A stretch of DNA of 64,000 nucleotides from positions 36,568 through 100,567 of the forward strand of contig JAEYWX010000013.1 of NCBI GenBank assembly GCA_023428755.1. Direction: 5' to 3'. Below, in pieces: positions 1 to 7,708 of the stretch. The notes below the pieces were generated by a model. That model was not told where the DNA came from and ran no database searches. It saw only the letters and a program-made list of their open reading frames with translations. The DNA comes from Bacteroidota bacterium. Its GTDB lineage: Bacteria > Bacteroidota > Bacteroidia > Chitinophagales > Chitinophagaceae. Every line of letters begins with the position of its first letter. Position 1 is the stretch's first letter. A program made the position numbers and the translations under genes.

Positions 1-42
1 TTATTATTGGCAATTTACAAGCTTTTTTTCACAAATCTTAAC

Positions 43-82
43 AGGAGGAAGACAATTTAGTAGTTCTACTTATCTTCCTCCT
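43..82. repeat. Hairpin downstream of the peroxiredoxin gene
   Basis: Positions 43-52 (AGGAGGAAGA) and 73-82 (TCTTCCTCCT) are perfect 10-bp complements separated by 20 bases. It lies just past the peroxiredoxin stop and may end or protect that transcript. No T-run follows it on the minus strand, so it is not a textbook intrinsic terminator. Confidence 0.45.
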
Positions 83-94
83 GCAGAATTTAAC

Positions 95-565
95 TTAGCT
101 CAGCTCTTCCAGCTTTTTGCTAATTGCCTCAAAATCAGGCACGGCATCTTTTACTTCCACCAGTTCGGTGTATTGAATAACGCCTTCTTTATCAATCACA
201 AACGCACTTCTTTTTGATACACCTTTCATATCAAAAATCCAGTTTTCGTACAACGAATCGTAAGCAGCAGAAACCTCTTTGTTAAAATCGCTCAACAGGG
301 GGAAGTTGTAGCCCTGCTCATCTTTGTAACGTTTCAGGGTAAAGATCGAATCAACGGAAATACCCAGCACCTGCGCATTGGCATTGCTGTAACGGGCAAT
401 ATCGTCCCGAACTGTACACAATTCTTCGGTACAGGTACTGGAAAATGCCTGCGGATAAAACAGGATCAACACATTTTTACCTTTAAAGTCAGCCAGACTT
501 ACTTTGTTTCTTTCACTATCATACAACGTGAAATCGGGGGCTTTTTGTCCAATTTGAATATTCAT
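95..565 (-). CDS. Peroxiredoxin (AhpC/TSA family)
   Basis: This 156-residue cytosolic protein should reduce hydrogen peroxide and organic hydroperoxides with thiol reductants. The thioredoxin-like fold begins near residue 9 (APDFTL). The peroxidatic cysteine is Cys45 in FYPQAFSSTC, and a second cysteine five residues later (Cys50, STCTEELC) is the arrangement used by the resolving cysteine of BCP-type enzymes, though the surrounding motif also resembles AhpE. I chose the ATG at 565 because the conserved fold starts right after it; the upstream in-frame extension to 631 is cysteine-rich and unlike the family. It sits downstream of the leu operon but is separated from it by a terminator, so it is probably its own transcription unit. 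Confidence 0.9.
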   Translation of the reverse strand: MNIQIGQKAPDFTLYDSERNKVSLADFKGKNVLILFYPQAFSSTCTEELCTVRDDIARYSNANAQVLGISVDSIFTLKRYKDEQGYNFPLLSDFNKEVSAAYDSLYENWIFDMKGVSKRSAFVIDKEGVIQYTELVEVKDAVPDFEAISKKLEELS

Positions 566-616
566 ACTATTTAATGATTTGATATTGCTATTACAATTGT
601 AGCAGCATTTTGTTAA

Positions 617-644
617 ACAAAAAAGGAGCATTTTTCAATGCCCC
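617..644 (-). terminator. Intrinsic terminator of the leu operon
   Basis: On the minus strand GGGGCATT (644-637) pairs with AATGCTCC (632-625) with one G-U pair, followed at once by a run of six T. It lies 20 bases past the leuB stop and separates leuB from the peroxiredoxin gene. Confidence 0.75.
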
Positions 645-664
645 TCTTCTGTTCATTTTTCCTT

Positions 665-1738
665 TTAAATATGGAGCAGGACCTGCTCACCCATAGCATC
701 CGTTCCAAGAATTTTATCGGCCGGCGTTGTCGTATCGGCGATATCACGTGAACGGTAACCATCTTTTAATACTTTATCTACGGCATTGATCACCGCTTCT
801 GACTCGGCTTTCATACCGAAAGAAATATCTAACAATAAAGCAGCAGAAAGTACAGAAGCCAACGGATTGGCTACGCCCTTGCCTGTAATATCATGCGCCG
901 AACCATGGATAGGTTCGTACACACCTGTACCGTCGCCAATAGATGCACTCGCCAGCATACCCATTGAACCTGCAATCTGTGAAGCTTCATCGGTTAAAAT
1001 GTCGCCAAACAAATTCGCTGTTACCACCACATCAAAACGGCGTGGATCTTTAATGAGCAACATCGCAGTTGCATCAACAAACTGATGCTCTACTTCCACA
1101 TCTGGATATTCCAACGCTACTTTCTGAATCACTTCTCTCCACAAACGTGAAGTTTCAATTACATTGGCTTTATCAACCGAACACAATTTCTTTTTACGTG
1201 TGCGTGCTGCTTCAAAAGCTTTGCGTGCAATACGCTCTACTTCGTAACGGCTGTACTCTGCAATATCATAAGCGGTGTCACCATTGTTCTTACGTCCTTT
1301 TTCGCCAAAATAAATATCACCGGTCAATTCACGGAAGAACAAAATGTCTGCACCTTTTAAAATTTCGGGTTTGATGCTGGATGCACCTAACAACTCATCA
1401 AATAATTTAATGGGACGAAGATTGGCATACAATCCAAGTTCCTTTCGCATCTTCAGCAAACCTTGCTCAGGACGAACTTTAGCCGAAGGATCATTATCAT
1501 ATTTCGGATGACCCACTGCACCAAACAGCACTGCATCTGACTTACGCATTTTCTCTAACGACTCATCAGGCAATGGAACACCTGTTGCTTCAATCGCCAC
1601 ATGACCAATCAATGCTTCATCGTAGGTAAATGTGTGACCAAACTTTGCTGCTATTTTATCCAATACTTTCTTCCCTACTGCTGTTACTTCCTGTCCGATA
1701 CCATCGCCCGGAACAATTAAAATGTGTTTTGTTGCCAT
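665..1738 (-). CDS. leuB: 3-isopropylmalate dehydrogenase
   Basis: LeuB (357 aa) oxidises and decarboxylates 3-isopropylmalate with NAD+ in leucine synthesis; the same enzyme class acts on 3-methylmalate in the citramalate route to isoleucine. The N-terminus ILIVPGDGIGQEV and the substrate-arginine block LRKELGLYANLRPIK are standard, as are the metal-binding aspartates around FGDILTDEASQIAGS and the NAD loop EPIHGSAHDITGKG, where His replaces the more usual Pro. Length is normal. It is the last gene of leuC-leuD-cimA-leuB, 93 bases after the synthase gene, and is followed by a terminator. Confidence in the family is very high; the in vivo balance between its two possible substrates is inference. 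Confidence 0.97.
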   Translation of the reverse strand: MATKHILIVPGDGIGQEVTAVGKKVLDKIAAKFGHTFTYDEALIGHVAIEATGVPLPDESLEKMRKSDAVLFGAVGHPKYDNDPSAKVRPEQGLLKMRKELGLYANLRPIKLFDELLGASSIKPEILKGADILFFRELTGDIYFGEKGRKNNGDTAYDIAEYSRYEVERIARKAFEAARTRKKKLCSVDKANVIETSRLWREVIQKVALEYPDVEVEHQFVDATAMLLIKDPRRFDVVVTANLFGDILTDEASQIAGSMGMLASASIGDGTGVYEPIHGSAHDITGKGVANPLASVLSAALLLDISFGMKAESEAVINAVDKVLKDGYRSRDIADTTTPADKILGTDAMGEQVLLHI

Positions 1739-1773
1739 TGTTATTCTGCTTGAACTTGTTTGTATTTGAGAAA

Positions 1774-1847
1774 CGTGAGTCGTAAGGCGTGAATCGTGAG
1801 TTGCAATCCATCAAGTGGCTTTTCCCATTCACTACTCTCCACTCACT
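1774..1847. repeat. Inverted pair of degenerate 7-bp repeat arrays
   Basis: Four heptamers (consensus CGTGAGT) run from 1774 to 1801. The opposite strand carries matching heptamers (AGTGAGT, GGAGAGT, AGTGAAT) at 1847-1827, giving an inverted pair with a short loop. The right arm supplies the last codons and stop of the upstream synthase gene. Two other intergenic gaps in the window (3993-4093 and 57051-57166) have the same design with different heptamers. Confidence 0.65.
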
Positions 1848-3367
1848 ATAATATTCAACATTTTTTGTGTTGCCTTAATAGCCGATACTGTTTGATCGCT
1901 GTCGAGACCACGTGTTTTAAATTCTTTGTTGTTCTGTGCCCAGGTAATAATGGTTTCGCACAAGGCGTCACTCTTACCACCGGGAGGAATACGCACTGCA
2001 TAATCGGTAAGCAGTGGTAATTCAATTTTCTTTTGTTTGTAAATTTTCTTCAATGCATTCATGAAGGCATCGTACTGTCCATCGCCCTGCGCATGTTCTT
2101 CAAATGTTTCGCCATCAATACTCAAATGAAGTGTAACAGATGGGCGAAGATTTTTTGAATGGGTAAGCACATAATTTTCTACACGTACTTTATCCTGGAT
2201 GGTATTACTATCGAGAATATCAGAAATGATGTACGGCAGATCGGCCTGTGTTACCACTTCTTTTTTATCGCCTAGTTCAATGATGCGTTGCGTTACTTTT
2301 TTCAGATCAGCATCGCTCAACTGAATACCTAACTGTGCAAGATTATTTTCGATGTTGGCTTTACCACTTGTTTTGCCCAATGCATATTTGCGCTGACGAC
2401 CGAAACGCTCCGGCATCAAATCACTGAAGTATAATTTATTCTTCTTATCACCATCGGCATGAATACCTGCTGTTTGTGTAAATACATTTTCGCCCACAAC
2501 CGGTTTGTTTGCCGGAATACGGATTCCTGAAAATGTTTCCACCAAGCGGCTGATGCGGTACAACGATTTTTCTACTACCGATGATTTGATATTTGGCATA
2601 AAATCATGCATCACCGCAATAGCACTTGCCAACGGTGCATTCCCTGCACGTTCGCCCATACCATTCACCGTTAAATGCAATCCATGCGCACCAGCACGCA
2701 AGGCTTCCATTACATTGGCTGTACCAAGATCGTAATCATTATGTCCATGAAAATCGAAATGCGTACCGGGATAACGCTGTACAATTTCAGAAATGAAATC
2801 ATACACTTCAGCAGGTGTCAAGATGCCTAATGTATCGGGCAACATCACACGTTTTACAGGCTGTGTTACAATAAAATCGAGGTATTGAAAAACGTATGCT
2901 TTTGAATGACGCATACCATTGCTCCAGTCTTCGAGATAGACATTTGTTTCAATGCCTTTCTTTTTTGCCAACTTGATCACTTCTGCAATTTCTGCAAAGT
3001 GTTGCTCCGGTTTTTTCTTGAGCTGGTGTGTAAGATGATTCAACGAACCTTTGGTTAACAGGTTCGCCACCTTTGCGCCAGCTCTCACCATCCATTCAAC
3101 CGACACATCACCATCTACAAATGTGAGCACTTCAATCCTGTTGAGCATCCCATTTGTCTTTGCCCATTTGGTAATGCGTTTCACCGCATCAAATTCTCCT
3201 TCCGATACACGGGCCGAAGCAATTTCAATACGATCCACTTTCACTTCGGTTAATAGTGATTGTGCAATCGTTAATTTTTCCGATGCAGAAAAAGATACAC
3301 CGCTGGTTTGTTCACCATCACGGAGTGTTGTATCCATTATTTCGATGTAACGTTGGTTGTGAGGCAT
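1832..3367 (-). CDS. cimA: (R)-citramalate synthase-type enzyme (2-isopropylmalate synthase family)
   Basis: This 511-residue member of the LeuA/homocitrate synthase family has an N-terminal HMGL-like TIM barrel (DTTLRDGEQT, residues 12-21; metal ligands in FHGHND) and a C-terminal LeuA regulatory domain ending in RIPPGGKSDALCE. It closely resembles the Leptospira citramalate synthase, which condenses pyruvate with acetyl-CoA. The pyruvate-pocket residues reported for that enzyme, Leu81, Leu104 and Tyr144, fall at the same numbers here (VLTF, NLLTKGS, NVYLEDW). With LeuCD and LeuB this would give 2-oxobutyrate for isoleucine without threonine deaminase. A leucine-pathway LeuA role is the alternative; no other synthase gene is in the window. 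It lies 21 bases after leuD. The residue comparison is from memory of the published enzyme. Confidence 0.8.
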   Translation of the reverse strand: MPHNQRYIEIMDTTLRDGEQTSGVSFSASEKLTIAQSLLTEVKVDRIEIASARVSEGEFDAVKRITKWAKTNGMLNRIEVLTFVDGDVSVEWMVRAGAKVANLLTKGSLNHLTHQLKKKPEQHFAEIAEVIKLAKKKGIETNVYLEDWSNGMRHSKAYVFQYLDFIVTQPVKRVMLPDTLGILTPAEVYDFISEIVQRYPGTHFDFHGHNDYDLGTANVMEALRAGAHGLHLTVNGMGERAGNAPLASAIAVMHDFMPNIKSSVVEKSLYRISRLVETFSGIRIPANKPVVGENVFTQTAGIHADGDKKNKLYFSDLMPERFGRQRKYALGKTSGKANIENNLAQLGIQLSDADLKKVTQRIIELGDKKEVVTQADLPYIISDILDSNTIQDKVRVENYVLTHSKNLRPSVTLHLSIDGETFEEHAQGDGQYDAFMNALKKIYKQKKIELPLLTDYAVRIPPGGKSDALCETIITWAQNNKEFKTRGLDSDQTVSAIKATQKMLNIIVSGE

Positions 3368-3388
3368 GGTTGCTTGAGGGATAAGAGC

Positions 3389-3985
3389 TTAGTACAAACT
3401 TTTTTCTGCGAAGGTTTCGATACCGCTTTTCATCGATTGCAGGTAATCGATATCATCGAAACCATTCATCATGTTGTGTTTTTTATAGCCGTTAATGTCG
3501 AACGATTCTTTTTCACCTGTTGCAACAATTGTCACTATTTGCTCCGGAAGATTTACTTCCAGTTCAGCTTTTGGATCGGCTTCAATTGCCTTGAAAATTT
3601 TATCCAAAAACTCCGGACTAACTGTTACAGGCAAAATACCAATGTTGAGTGCATTGCCTTTGAAGATATCGGCAAAGAAGCTCGATATCACACAACGGAA
3701 ACCGTAATCGTAAATAGCCCAGGCCGCATGTTCACGACTACTGCCACTGCCGAAGTTTTTACCGCCGACTAAAATTTTACCGGAGTAAATGGGGTTGTTC
3801 AACACGAAATCCTGTTTCGGTGTATCGTCACCGTTATAACGCCAGTCACGGAAAAGATTATCGCCAAAACCTTCACGCTTGGTTGCTTTTAAGAAACGTG
3901 CAGGAATAATTTGATCTGTGTCCACATTCTCAATCGGCATGGGAACCGCTGTGCTGGTGAGGACTGTAAATTTATCGTATGCCAT
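3389..3985 (-). CDS. leuD: 3-isopropylmalate dehydratase small subunit
   Basis: LeuD (198 aa) is the swivelling small subunit that pairs with LeuC to isomerise 2-isopropylmalate to 3-isopropylmalate, and probably citramalate to methylmalate. The hallmark blocks are NVDTDQIIPARFLKATKREG near the N-terminus and the substrate loop GSGSSREHAAWAIYDYG, followed by the conserved SSFFADIFKGNALNIG. Length is normal for the family. The gene follows leuC after a 115-base gap filled with an inverted heptamer-repeat structure and precedes the synthase gene by only 21 bases, so the latter two are surely co-transcribed. Confidence 0.97.
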   Translation of the reverse strand: MAYDKFTVLTSTAVPMPIENVDTDQIIPARFLKATKREGFGDNLFRDWRYNGDDTPKQDFVLNNPIYSGKILVGGKNFGSGSSREHAAWAIYDYGFRCVISSFFADIFKGNALNIGILPVTVSPEFLDKIFKAIEADPKAELEVNLPEQIVTIVATGEKESFDINGYKKHNMMNGFDDIDYLQSMKSGIETFAEKSLY

Positions 3986-3992
3986 AAGTTTA

Positions 3993-4093
3993 TGTCTGAT
4001 TTCTGATGTAGGATGTATGATTTAAAACACCCTGATTATTGTTAAGTTTTACCGGAATTCAGACATCCTAAATCAGACATCCTACATCCGACA
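3993..4093. repeat. Inverted pair of 7-bp repeat arrays between leuC and leuD
   Basis: Four plus-strand heptamers (TGTCTGA, TTTCTGA and variants) occupy 3993-4020. Five minus-strand heptamers of the same family (TGTCGGA, TGTAGGA, TGTCTGA and variants) occupy 4093-4059. The arms are separated by about 38 bases and could fold into a long imperfect hairpin inside the leu mRNA, between leuC and leuD. Confidence 0.7.
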
Positions 4094-4100
4094 TTATCTT

Positions 4101-5507
4101 TTAATTCATCAACTCTCTCGGATCAGTTACTACGCCTGTAACAGCAGCAGCTGCAGCTACCAACGGACTTGCAAGCAATGTTCTTGCACCAGGTCCCTGG
4201 CGACCTTCGAAGTTTCTGTTACTTGTACTCACTGCATATTTACCGGCAGGAATTTTATCATCGTTCATTGCCAGACATGCAGAACAACCGGGCTGACGTA
4301 ACTGGAAACCTGCTTCCGTTAATACATCAAGAATACCTTCTTCTTTGATCTGCTGTTCAACAATGTGTGAACCGGGCACTAACCATGCAGTAATATTATC
4401 GGCTTTCTTTCTTCCTTTTACAATACTTGCAAATGCTCTGAAATCTTCAATACGTCCGTTGGTACAACTTCCCAAGAACACATAATCAACCTGCTTACCA
4501 ATGATCTTTTCATTTTCAGCAAAGCCCATGTACGCCAGCGATTTTTTATAAGAAGCTTCGCCATCTTTTACTTCAGCAGCTGTAGGAATTGTATGGGTAA
4601 TACCTGTACCTAAGCCGGGATTTGTTCCGTAAGTGATTTGTGGTTCAATCTGGTCTGCAGAAAAACTTAACTCCAGATCAAATTGCGCATCAGCATCACT
4701 CTTTAATGTTTTCCAGTAAGCCAATGCTTTATCCCAAGCCTCGCCTTTTGGTGCAAGGTCTTTTCCTTTCAGATAATTAAATGTTGTTTCATCGGGAGCA
4801 ACCATACCACCACGTGCACCCATTTCAATGGAAAGATTACACACCGTCATACGGCCTTCCATGCTCATATTCTCAAACACTTCACCTGCAAATTCAATAA
4901 AGTAACCAGTCGCACCGCTTGCAGAAATTTGTGATAAGATAAACAACGGCACATCTTTTGGCACAACACCCTTACCCAACTTGCCATTAATAGTAATGCG
5001 CATTTTCTTTGGCTTTGGCTGCATGATACACTGTGAAGAAAGAACCATCTCCACTTCACTTGTACCAATACCAAACGCAATAGCACCAAACGCACCATGT
5101 GTTGATGTATGTGAGTCACCACAAACAATCGTCATACCTGGAAGTGTGATACCGTTTTCAGGACCTACCACATGCACAATACCATTCTTCGGATTACCCA
5201 AACCCCAATGCGAAATACCATACTTCGCAGAGTTTGTTTCCAATGCTTTTAACTGGTTAGCAGAAAGCGGATCCTGCACCGGCAAATGCTGGTTAATGGT
5301 TGGTGTGTTGTGATCGGCTGTTGCAAATGTTTTTTCGGGATACATCACTTTCAACCCACGATTTTCCAAACCAAGAAATGCAACCGGGCTTGTTACTTCA
5401 TGAATAAAATGACGATCGATAAAAAACACATCTGGACCATCTTCGATCTTGCGGACTACATGCGAATCCCACACTTTATCGAACAATGTTGTTGGCGTAT
5501 GACTCAT
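4101..5507 (-). CDS. leuC: 3-isopropylmalate dehydratase large subunit
   Basis: LeuC (468 aa) is the aconitase-type catalytic subunit carrying a [4Fe-4S] cluster. The cluster cysteines are visible in FLGSCTNGR and QPGCSACLAMND near the C-terminus, and the active-site blocks DRHFIHEVTSP, VCGDSHTSTHGAFG and SNRNFEGRQG are intact. It is the first gene of the leu operon. Its start (ATG at 5507) is about 130 bases downstream of a likely promoter box at 5645-5638, leaving a leader that holds two perfect palindromes. The divergently transcribed LysR gene at 5714 is the obvious candidate regulator. Confidence 0.97.
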   Translation of the reverse strand: MSHTPTTLFDKVWDSHVVRKIEDGPDVFFIDRHFIHEVTSPVAFLGLENRGLKVMYPEKTFATADHNTPTINQHLPVQDPLSANQLKALETNSAKYGISHWGLGNPKNGIVHVVGPENGITLPGMTIVCGDSHTSTHGAFGAIAFGIGTSEVEMVLSSQCIMQPKPKKMRITINGKLGKGVVPKDVPLFILSQISASGATGYFIEFAGEVFENMSMEGRMTVCNLSIEMGARGGMVAPDETTFNYLKGKDLAPKGEAWDKALAYWKTLKSDADAQFDLELSFSADQIEPQITYGTNPGLGTGITHTIPTAAEVKDGEASYKKSLAYMGFAENEKIIGKQVDYVFLGSCTNGRIEDFRAFASIVKGRKKADNITAWLVPGSHIVEQQIKEEGILDVLTEAGFQLRQPGCSACLAMNDDKIPAGKYAVSTSNRNFEGRQGPGARTLLASPLVAAAAAVTGVVTDPRELMN

Positions 5508-5543
5508 ATTCTTTCGATTTGAATAGTTTTAAAAATAGTACTC

Positions 5544-5611
5544 AAAGGTTGCCAACCTTTTTTAGCGAAGCCTTCTTTTGCTTGATTACAGATAAGGTTG
5601 GCAACCTTATC
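5544..5611. repeat. Two palindromes (AAGGTTG-core) forming a REP-like doublet
   Basis: Positions 5544-5560 are a perfect palindrome with arms AAAGGTTG and CAACCTTT around one C. Positions 5591-5611 are a second, with arms GATAAGGTTG and CAACCTTATC around one G. The two copies are reverse complements of each other over 15 bases, so they can fold separately or as one larger hairpin. Both lie in the predicted leuC leader. They could be LysR operators, leader hairpins or a mobile palindromic repeat; the sequence does not decide. Confidence 0.65.
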
Positions 5612-5637
5612 AAGGCAAGCATTCGCCGATGAGGGTT

Positions 5638-5664
5638 CAAATTTAACCTGATTTCCTAAATTTG
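5638..5664. promoter_or_regulatory. Divergent leuC / lysR promoter boxes
   Basis: TAAATTTG, matching the Bacteroidota -7 consensus TAnnTTTG, occurs on the plus strand at 5657-5664 (for the LysR gene) and on the minus strand at 5645-5638 (for leuC). The two form a perfect 8-bp inverted repeat with an 11-base spacer. I see no clear -33 TTTG for either. The symmetry would let one bound regulator affect both directions. Confidence 0.5.
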
Positions 5665-5713
5665 TATAACCTTATTTTTCTATTACATCCATTGATAAAA
5701 CCGATTTAGAAAC

Positions 5714-6589
5714 ATGGAACTTCGTCAACTTCGTTATTTCATCCGTTCGGCCGAGCTGCTCAACTTTACTGAGGCGGCTCATACCCTGTACATCAGCCAG
5801 AGTACGCTCAGTCAGCAAATCAAACAACTGGAAGATGAATTGGGCATGCCTTTGTTCGACCGAATCGGCAAACGGGTGCGGTTGACTGAGGCAGGCAGCC
5901 AGTTTTTGCCCTTTGCCCGGCTCACCGTTTCGGATGCAGAAAGTGGCAGGGCTGTGATTGATGATTTGAAAGGATTAAAGACAGGGGAACTGCGGATCGG
6001 GGTTACATACGGTTTGTCTACTTTGCTGACGCCTGTGCTGGTGCAATTTTCTGCACAATACCCCGAGGTGAAAATTATTGTTGAATTTGGTACATCAGAA
6101 GATCTGCTGGATAAACTCAAAACCACAAGGGTTGATTTCCTGCTTTCGTTTTTGGAATTGCAGGATAACGATATGTTTATTTCACAACGTTTGTATGAAT
6201 CCCCTTTAACGTTGGTGGTGCATCCATCGAATTCTGTTGCTGAAAAGAATACAATTCTGTTGAAAGAGTTGAAAGATATTCCGCTGGTGCTGCCGGCCAA
6301 AGGATTTCATACACGGCATTTTTTGAATGAAGCATTAGCAGAAAATAATATTCAGCCGAATATTAAGATGGAGCTGAATGATATTAATACGTTGTTACAG
6401 TTAGTGGAGACAGGAAATTTTTGCACCATCATGACAGTGGCTGCAGCCAAAGGAAGACAAACGTTGAAAACCATTCCCATTAAAGGACTCAACATCATCA
6501 GCCAGGCATCGATCACATGGCCCAAAGAAAGTTACCGCAAGAAAGCAGCGATTGTTTTTACAGAGATGATTAAGAAGCAGATGAAGTGA
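5714..6589 (+). CDS. LysR family transcriptional regulator
   Basis: This 291-residue protein has an N-terminal winged helix-turn-helix (residues 1-60; FTEAAHTLYISQSTLSQQIK is the recognition region) and a C-terminal periplasmic-binding-like effector domain from about residue 90 (GELRIGVTYGLSTLLTPVL). The overall look is of the CynR/CbbR group. It is transcribed away from leuC across a shared 206-base regulatory region with symmetric promoter boxes and palindromes, which makes the branched-chain operon its most likely target. That target and its effector are inferred from position only. It may also repress itself, as most LysR proteins do. Confidence 0.93.
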   Translation: MELRQLRYFIRSAELLNFTEAAHTLYISQSTLSQQIKQLEDELGMPLFDRIGKRVRLTEAGSQFLPFARLTVSDAESGRAVIDDLKGLKTGELRIGVTYGLSTLLTPVLVQFSAQYPEVKIIVEFGTSEDLLDKLKTTRVDFLLSFLELQDNDMFISQRLYESPLTLVVHPSNSVAEKNTILLKELKDIPLVLPAKGFHTRHFLNEALAENNIQPNIKMELNDINTLLQLVETGNFCTIMTVAAAKGRQTLKTIPIKGLNIISQASITWPKESYRKKAAIVFTEMIKKQMK

Positions 6590-6646
6590 TTTGATTTTGC
6601 TATTTCGTTCCAGTTGTTTTCAATCGTTGAACAACAAAAAAAAATC

Positions 6647-6901
6647 TCATTCATAAATATCTTTTCGATGCCCAACCGCAATTACATCTACGGTAAGTAT
6701 TTGATCGAAAATATTATAAATAATACGATAGTTGCCTGAGCGTATACGCCAACCGCTTCTGCCTTTTAATTATTTGCAACCCGCAGGTCTGGGATCATCC
6801 GCTAATTTGTAAATCGCTTTTTTAATTGCAGAATAATCAGGCTCATTTATTTTTTCCAACACTTTAATTGCCTTTGGCCTGATGGTGAGTTGATAAGGCA
6901 T
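6647..6901 (-). pseudogene. RelE/ParE family toxin interrupted by an in-frame stop
   Basis: Reading from the ATG at 6901 gives a typical RelE-type start (MPYQLTIRPKAIKVLEKI ... LADDPRPAGCK) for 43 codons, then TAA at 6772-6770. Reading on in the same frame gives the expected remainder LKGRSGWRIRSGNYRIIY ... VIAVGHRKDIYE to the true family end at 6647. Intact relatives usually have Lys at the stop position, so one AAA to TAA change explains it. The ATG overlaps the antitoxin stop (TAATG), the usual toxin-antitoxin coupling. The toxin should be dead unless the stop is read through; a sequencing error cannot be excluded. Confidence 0.85.
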
Positions 6902-7104
6902 TATTTCTTTTTTCGCTTTTCTTCAATTTGCTGAAAAGCTTTGTCAATAGGTATGGAAGGCTCATTCACAGCCATTGCTTCATCATAAAGTCGTAAATCA
7001 TCCAACTCTTCCAAATCTTCCAGCATTTTTTGATACTCCTTTATGGGCAGCACAACTGAAAGCTTTTTACCTTCACTATCGGTAATATATTGTGGGTTAT
7101 GCAT
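6901..7104 (-). CDS. Antitoxin of a type II toxin-antitoxin pair
   Basis: This 67-residue acidic protein (NPQYITDSEGKKLSVVLPIKEY, then a helical charged tail ending in KRKKK) resembles the Phd/YefM- or RelB-like antitoxins that partner RelE/ParE toxins in Bacteroidota. The N-terminal half should bind DNA or dimerise and the C-terminal half should wrap the toxin. Its stop overlaps the ATG of the broken toxin gene by one base. The antitoxin frame is intact although the toxin is not, as expected when a toxin is lost first. Assignment to one antitoxin subfamily is uncertain. Confidence 0.75.
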   Translation of the reverse strand: MHNPQYITDSEGKKLSVVLPIKEYQKMLEDLEELDDLRLYDEAMAVNEPSIPIDKAFQQIEEKRKKK

Positions 7105-7139
7105 AGAAAATTATTAATCACAAACGAAAACGCATTTCA

Positions 7140-7565
7140 TCACTTCTTCGTCAACTCCAGCACCACCAGTTTCCCGTCAATGGTTTGTTCAGCTTTTACC
7201 CATGTCCAGGTACTGCTTTTCAATTTCCAGTTTCCATCGAGGCGTTGCAAGGTTGCACTTGCATTCGCAGGATAATCAGCAATGATGGCAACGTTCACAC
7301 GGTCTTCATTCCAGGTGCCGGTTGATTCAACGAAAGAATTTTTCACAGCATCCACCTTGCGATCAGTTTTAAACTGAAACTCATAACCATCAAATTCAGG
7401 TTTATAATCGTTGCTACCCTCTTTGTAAACACTCACCAGCCATCGTCCATCAGTAATTGCTTTTACAATCAGGGTTTCGGCAATTTGCTCCTGCGTTCGC
7501 TTAATGGCTTTTTTGCAGCCGGTAAGCAGCAAGATCGCTATTGTAAGAATAAATAACTGCCTCAT
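7140..7565 (-). CDS. Putative lipoprotein of unknown function
   Basis: The 141-residue product starts with a lipoprotein signal peptide (MRQLFILTIAILLLTGC, lipobox LLTGC, Cys17), so it is probably anchored to a membrane facing the periplasm. After a short charged stretch the rest (DGRWLVSVYKEGSNDY ... ATLQRLDGNWKLKSSTWTWVK) alternates beta-strand-like segments with several Trp residues, as in lipocalin-like or calycin domains of Bacteroidota lipoproteins. I do not recognise a specific family. It is a single gene between the toxin-antitoxin remnant and the divergent Nif3-like gene. Confidence 0.75.
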   Translation of the reverse strand: MRQLFILTIAILLLTGCKKAIKRTQEQIAETLIVKAITDGRWLVSVYKEGSNDYKPEFDGYEFQFKTDRKVDAVKNSFVESTGTWNEDRVNVAIIADYPANASATLQRLDGNWKLKSSTWTWVKAEQTIDGKLVVLELTKK

Positions 7566-7708
7566 AGATTTTAATTAACGAAGTATAAAACTACAATTTG
7601 TTTGCTGAACCGCTAACAGTAGAAGTACGTAAAAATGTAGTAAACGGGTTTTCAAACAGTTAGCCCCTTCAGTAAACGCTTCCTGCTGAATTATCTTATT
7701 TTTACTGT

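Noticed and set aside
3308..3772. Plus-strand open frame of 154 codons opposite leuD
   Set aside because: It is antisense to LeuD, with no recognisable features.
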